From JAFLCL01 sp964502175 (GTDB lineage: Bacteria; Myxococcota_A; Polyangia; Polyangiales; Sandaracinaceae), in NCBI GenBank assembly GCA_964502175.1, contig CAZCVE010000044.1:9316-73315 (forward strand): a stretch of DNA of 64,000 nt, written 5' to 3'. Below the pieces are notes generated by a model, which did no database searches, was not told the origin of the DNA, and saw only the letters and a program-made list of their open reading frames with translations. Position numbers and translations under genes: made by a program. This document shows positions 61,770 through 64,000 of this stretch, one piece after another; position 1 is the stretch's first letter, and every line of letters starts with the position of its first letter.

Positions 61770-63793
61770 GCGCGACCACGAACGACACGACCTTCGCGCT
61801 CGACGCCGAAGAGAAGCGCATCTTCCTCCGCATCGCGGAGGTGATGTTCGCGCCCATGCCGGGCGGCGACTCGCTCGCTGCGCTCGGACCTCGCGAGCTC
61901 GAGATGGGCGCGCGCCTCGAGGGCTTGGTCGCGAGCCTGTCGAGCGACGCCGATCGCCTCGCGCTCAAGGCGATGCTGCGCGCCTGTGGATCGCGCGCGG
62001 GCGGGCTCGCGTTCCTCGGTCGCCCCGTCGCGCTCGCGGCGCTCGGCGACCTCGAGCTCGAGCGCGCGCTGCTCGAGATGCTCGGCTCCGATCGCACGCT
62101 CGCGAGGCAGTGCGCGCGCTTGCTCCGCACGCTCGTGGGCGTGCTCGCGGGGCACCCGCTGCGCGCGTCGGACGGTACGCCCAAGGCGCAGCCCGTGTGG
62201 GAGTCGATGGGCTACCCGGGCCCGCTCGGTCCTCCGCCCCACACGCCGCGGCGCCTTCATCCGCTGCGCGTGAACAAGGCGAGCACGTGGACGTGCGACG
62301 TGGTGATCGTGGGCTCGGGCGCAGGCGGCGGCGTCGCGGCGAGCGTGCTCTCGAAGGCCGGCCTCGACGTGGTGGTGCTCGAGCGCGGTCCCTACAAGAG
62401 CGAGCGCGACTTCACGCACTACCAAGACGACGCCGATCGCGATCTCTACGACGTGCGCGCCACGAGCGACCTCGGCGTGAGCGTGCTGAGCGGCCGCTGC
62501 GTGGGCGGCGGCACGGTGGTGAACTACTCGACGGCGCTGCGACTGCCCGATCACGTGCGCGACGAGTGGGATCGCGAGGCGGGCTTCAAGAACGTGTTCG
62601 TCGGCCGCGACTTCAGCGCGTCGCTCGACGCGGTGAGCGAGCGCATCGGCGTGACCTCGCGCGCGTCGCGCCCCGCCAAGCGTGACCGCGTGATCGAGGC
62701 CGCAGGCGCGGAGATCGGCGGGCTCGGCTGGGACGTGGACGTGCTCTCGCGCAACGTGCGCGACTGCGCCGAGGACGAGCGCTGCGGCTTCTGCAACCTC
62801 GGCTGTCGGCAGGGCGCCAAGCAGTCGAGCATGCGCACGTGGCTCGAGGACGCGACGCAGTCGGGCGCGCGCCTCGTGGCGGAGTGCGACGTCGATCGCG
62901 TGATCCTCGAGAACGGTCGCGCGGTGGCCGTGCGCGGCGTCGTGACCACGGACGGCAAGCCCGTGCCGCTCACGGTCTTCGCGAAGTCGGTGATCGTCGC
63001 GTGCGGCGCGCCGTACACGCCCGTCTTGCTCGCGCGCAGCGGCATTCGTTCGCCGGCGCTCGGCGAGAACCTGCGCCTCCACCCCGTGACGGGCGTGTGG
63101 GGCCTCTTCCCCGATGAAGACTGCGTGCCCTGGGGCGGCGTGATGCAGGCGCGCATCGGCAAGGACCTCGCCGATCTCGATGGTCGCGGCTACGGCGTGC
63201 GCATCGAGTCTGCCGCCGTGCACCCCGCGGACATGGCGGTGCTGCACGGCTGGGGCGGCGCGTACGACTACAAGCACGTCCTGCGCAACGCGCGCCACTG
63301 GGTGCCGCTCGCGGTGCTCTTGCGCGATCGATCACGCGGCCGCGTGCGCGTCCCGCGCTGGGGTCCGGTCAGCTACGCGTACGACCTGTCGGCGGTCGAT
63401 CTGCGTCACGTGCGGCGCGGCGTGGAGCACGCAGCGCGCGCGCTCGCGCACTCGGGCGCCACGGAGATCCGCACCGCCACGTCGCGCCCGATCGTCTGGC
63501 GACCCGCGGGCGGCGAGTCGATCGCGTCGTTCCTCTCGCGCGTGGACGCGCACGGCTACGGCGCGAACCAGACGACGTACGGCAGCTTTCACCCGAGCGG
63601 CACCGCGGCGATGGGCAGCGATCCCAAGCGCGCGGTGTGCGACGAGACGAACCAAGTCCACGGCGTCCCCGGCCTCTACGTCATGGACGCGAGCAGCTTC
63701 CCGACGCCGAGCGGCGTGAACCCGATGGTGACGATCGAAGCGATCGCCCACCGCGCCGCGAGAGCGCTCGCCGCGAGCTTCGGCCGAGGCTGA
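61766..63793 (+). CDS. GMC oxidoreductase, 675 aa
   Basis: The FAD-dinucleotide motif GSGAGGGVAASVLSKAG lies at 183-199, followed by VVVLERGPY and the GMC signature GRCVGGGTVVNYSTALR. A four-Cys cluster CAEDERCGFCNLGC is typical of the long-chain alcohol oxidase-like branch. The C-terminus carries SFHPSGTAAMGSD and DASSFPTPSGVNPMVTIEA, the active-site His/Asn region. The first 175 residues are an added helical domain. It probably oxidises an alcohol, perhaps one freed by the acylase made from the same transcript. No signal peptide, so it is likely cytoplasmic. Confidence 0.9.
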   Translation: MSATTNDTTFALDAEEKRIFLRIAEVMFAPMPGGDSLAALGPRELEMGARLEGLVASLSSDADRLALKAMLRACGSRAGGLAFLGRPVALAALGDLELERALLEMLGSDRTLARQCARLLRTLVGVLAGHPLRASDGTPKAQPVWESMGYPGPLGPPPHTPRRLHPLRVNKASTWTCDVVIVGSGAGGGVAASVLSKAGLDVVVLERGPYKSERDFTHYQDDADRDLYDVRATSDLGVSVLSGRCVGGGTVVNYSTALRLPDHVRDEWDREAGFKNVFVGRDFSASLDAVSERIGVTSRASRPAKRDRVIEAAGAEIGGLGWDVDVLSRNVRDCAEDERCGFCNLGCRQGAKQSSMRTWLEDATQSGARLVAECDVDRVILENGRAVAVRGVVTTDGKPVPLTVFAKSVIVACGAPYTPVLLARSGIRSPALGENLRLHPVTGVWGLFPDEDCVPWGGVMQARIGKDLADLDGRGYGVRIESAAVHPADMAVLHGWGGAYDYKHVLRNARHWVPLAVLLRDRSRGRVRVPRWGPVSYAYDLSAVDLRHVRRGVEHAARALAHSGATEIRTATSRPIVWRPAGGESIASFLSRVDAHGYGANQTTYGSFHPSGTAAMGSDPKRAVCDETNQVHGVPGLYVMDASSFPTPSGVNPMVTIEAIAHRAARALAASFGRG

Positions 63794-63872
63794 AGATCGC
63801 ATGATCGATTCGTCGCGTCGGCGCATGTCGGGCATGTGCCCGCTGAACGAGACGCGAAGCTGCACGTGAGGC

Positions 63873-64000
63873 TCAGCCAGACGGCGCGTCTGTCGATCGA
63901 GCGCGGCCCGTCATGCCGACGATCACGCCGAGCAGCGTGATCGCAGAGCCTGCGATCACGAGCCACGTCGGGATCTCGCCGAGCCACACGAAGGTCACGA
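63873..64000 (-). CDS. EamA/DMT-family transporter, C-terminal part
   Basis: The last 41 residues are TFVWLGEIPTWLVIAGSAIT then LLGVIVGMTGRARSTDAPSG. This is the last helix pair of an EamA repeat (WLGE.P....IAG..ITLLGV). The rest lies outside the window. It converges with the GMC gene. Confidence 0.7.
   Translation of the reverse strand, partial: VTFVWLGEIPTWLVIAGSAITLLGVIVGMTGRARSTDAPSG

Overview
This is a very GC-rich, gene-dense stretch of chromosome. I read it as a myxobacterium of the Polyangiales, most like Sandaracinaceae. The supporting features are many lipoproteins whose mature N-termini are Asp/Ala/Pro linkers of the 'PDAxxPDA' type, MopE-like Cys motifs, PEGA-domain surface proteins, an FHA-GAF-sigma54 activator, a Ser/Thr kinase, frequent GTG starts and many GTGA/ATGA gene overlaps. 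The taxonomy is inferred from style, not from a marker gene. I found no rRNA, tRNA, CRISPR array, intact transposase or origin.

Layout. 1-3.9 kb: a UspA-like partial gene, an acyl-CoA dehydrogenase with a perfect 16-bp palindrome upstream, a lipoprotein and an FxsA-like membrane protein. 3.9-7.1 kb is an accessory patch: a 750-bp gene-free block with degenerate 34-47 bp repeats, a tandem pair of unknown genes that both carry a frameshift, dispersed G-rich palindromic elements, and a VapBC module. 7.1-16.5 kb is an envelope region: secreted proteins, a beta-barrel, a TlpA-like thioredoxin lipoprotein, and a duplicated divergent pair of Cys-rich lipoprotein genes. 16.5-23.2 kb: M48 peptidase lipoprotein, zinc-finger anti-sigma-like membrane protein, HEAT-repeat protein, a second VapBC, and the FHA-GAF-sigma54 activator.

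23.2-25.3 kb holds what I consider the most interesting locus: a 659-aa protein with a PD-(D/E)XK-like N-terminus, a probable winged-helix middle and a complete C-terminal PIN acidic tetrad, followed by an overlapping 49-codon gene. It looks like an undescribed two-gene nuclease (defence or toxin) module.

25.3-40.3 kb: Ser/Thr kinase, two overlapping MFS transporters, a hydrolase lipoprotein, a Smr-EamA-small-protein operon, a Tudor-like membrane protein, a metzincin lipoprotein, a CTP-dependent lipid kinase-like protein, an AbrB-Doc toxin-antitoxin pair, and a secreted protein made of three repeats. 40.6-44.3 kb is the pyruvate dehydrogenase operon (E1 alpha, E1 beta, E2); its E2 linker contains a copy of the palindromic element found at 3.9 and 6.2 kb. 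44.3-45 kb has a second repeat family abutting a broken PIN gene. 45-52.8 kb: PQQ-type propeller, MDR oxidoreductase, and an operon of a PEGA protein with two paralogous surface lipoproteins. 52.9-55.2 kb: a decayed MopE-like lipoprotein gene interrupted by a nucleotidyltransferase/winged-helix module. 55.2-64 kb: a second PEGA-lipoprotein pair, a RluA-type pseudouridine synthase, a zinc-ribbon protein, a penicillin-acylase-type lipoprotein overlapping a GMC oxidoreductase, and the C-terminus of an EamA transporter.

Five genes show single-base frame breaks (4.9, 6.06, 37.1, 44.7 and 53.26 kb). Most lie in accessory sequence, so gene decay is likely, but raw reads would be needed to exclude sequencing error.
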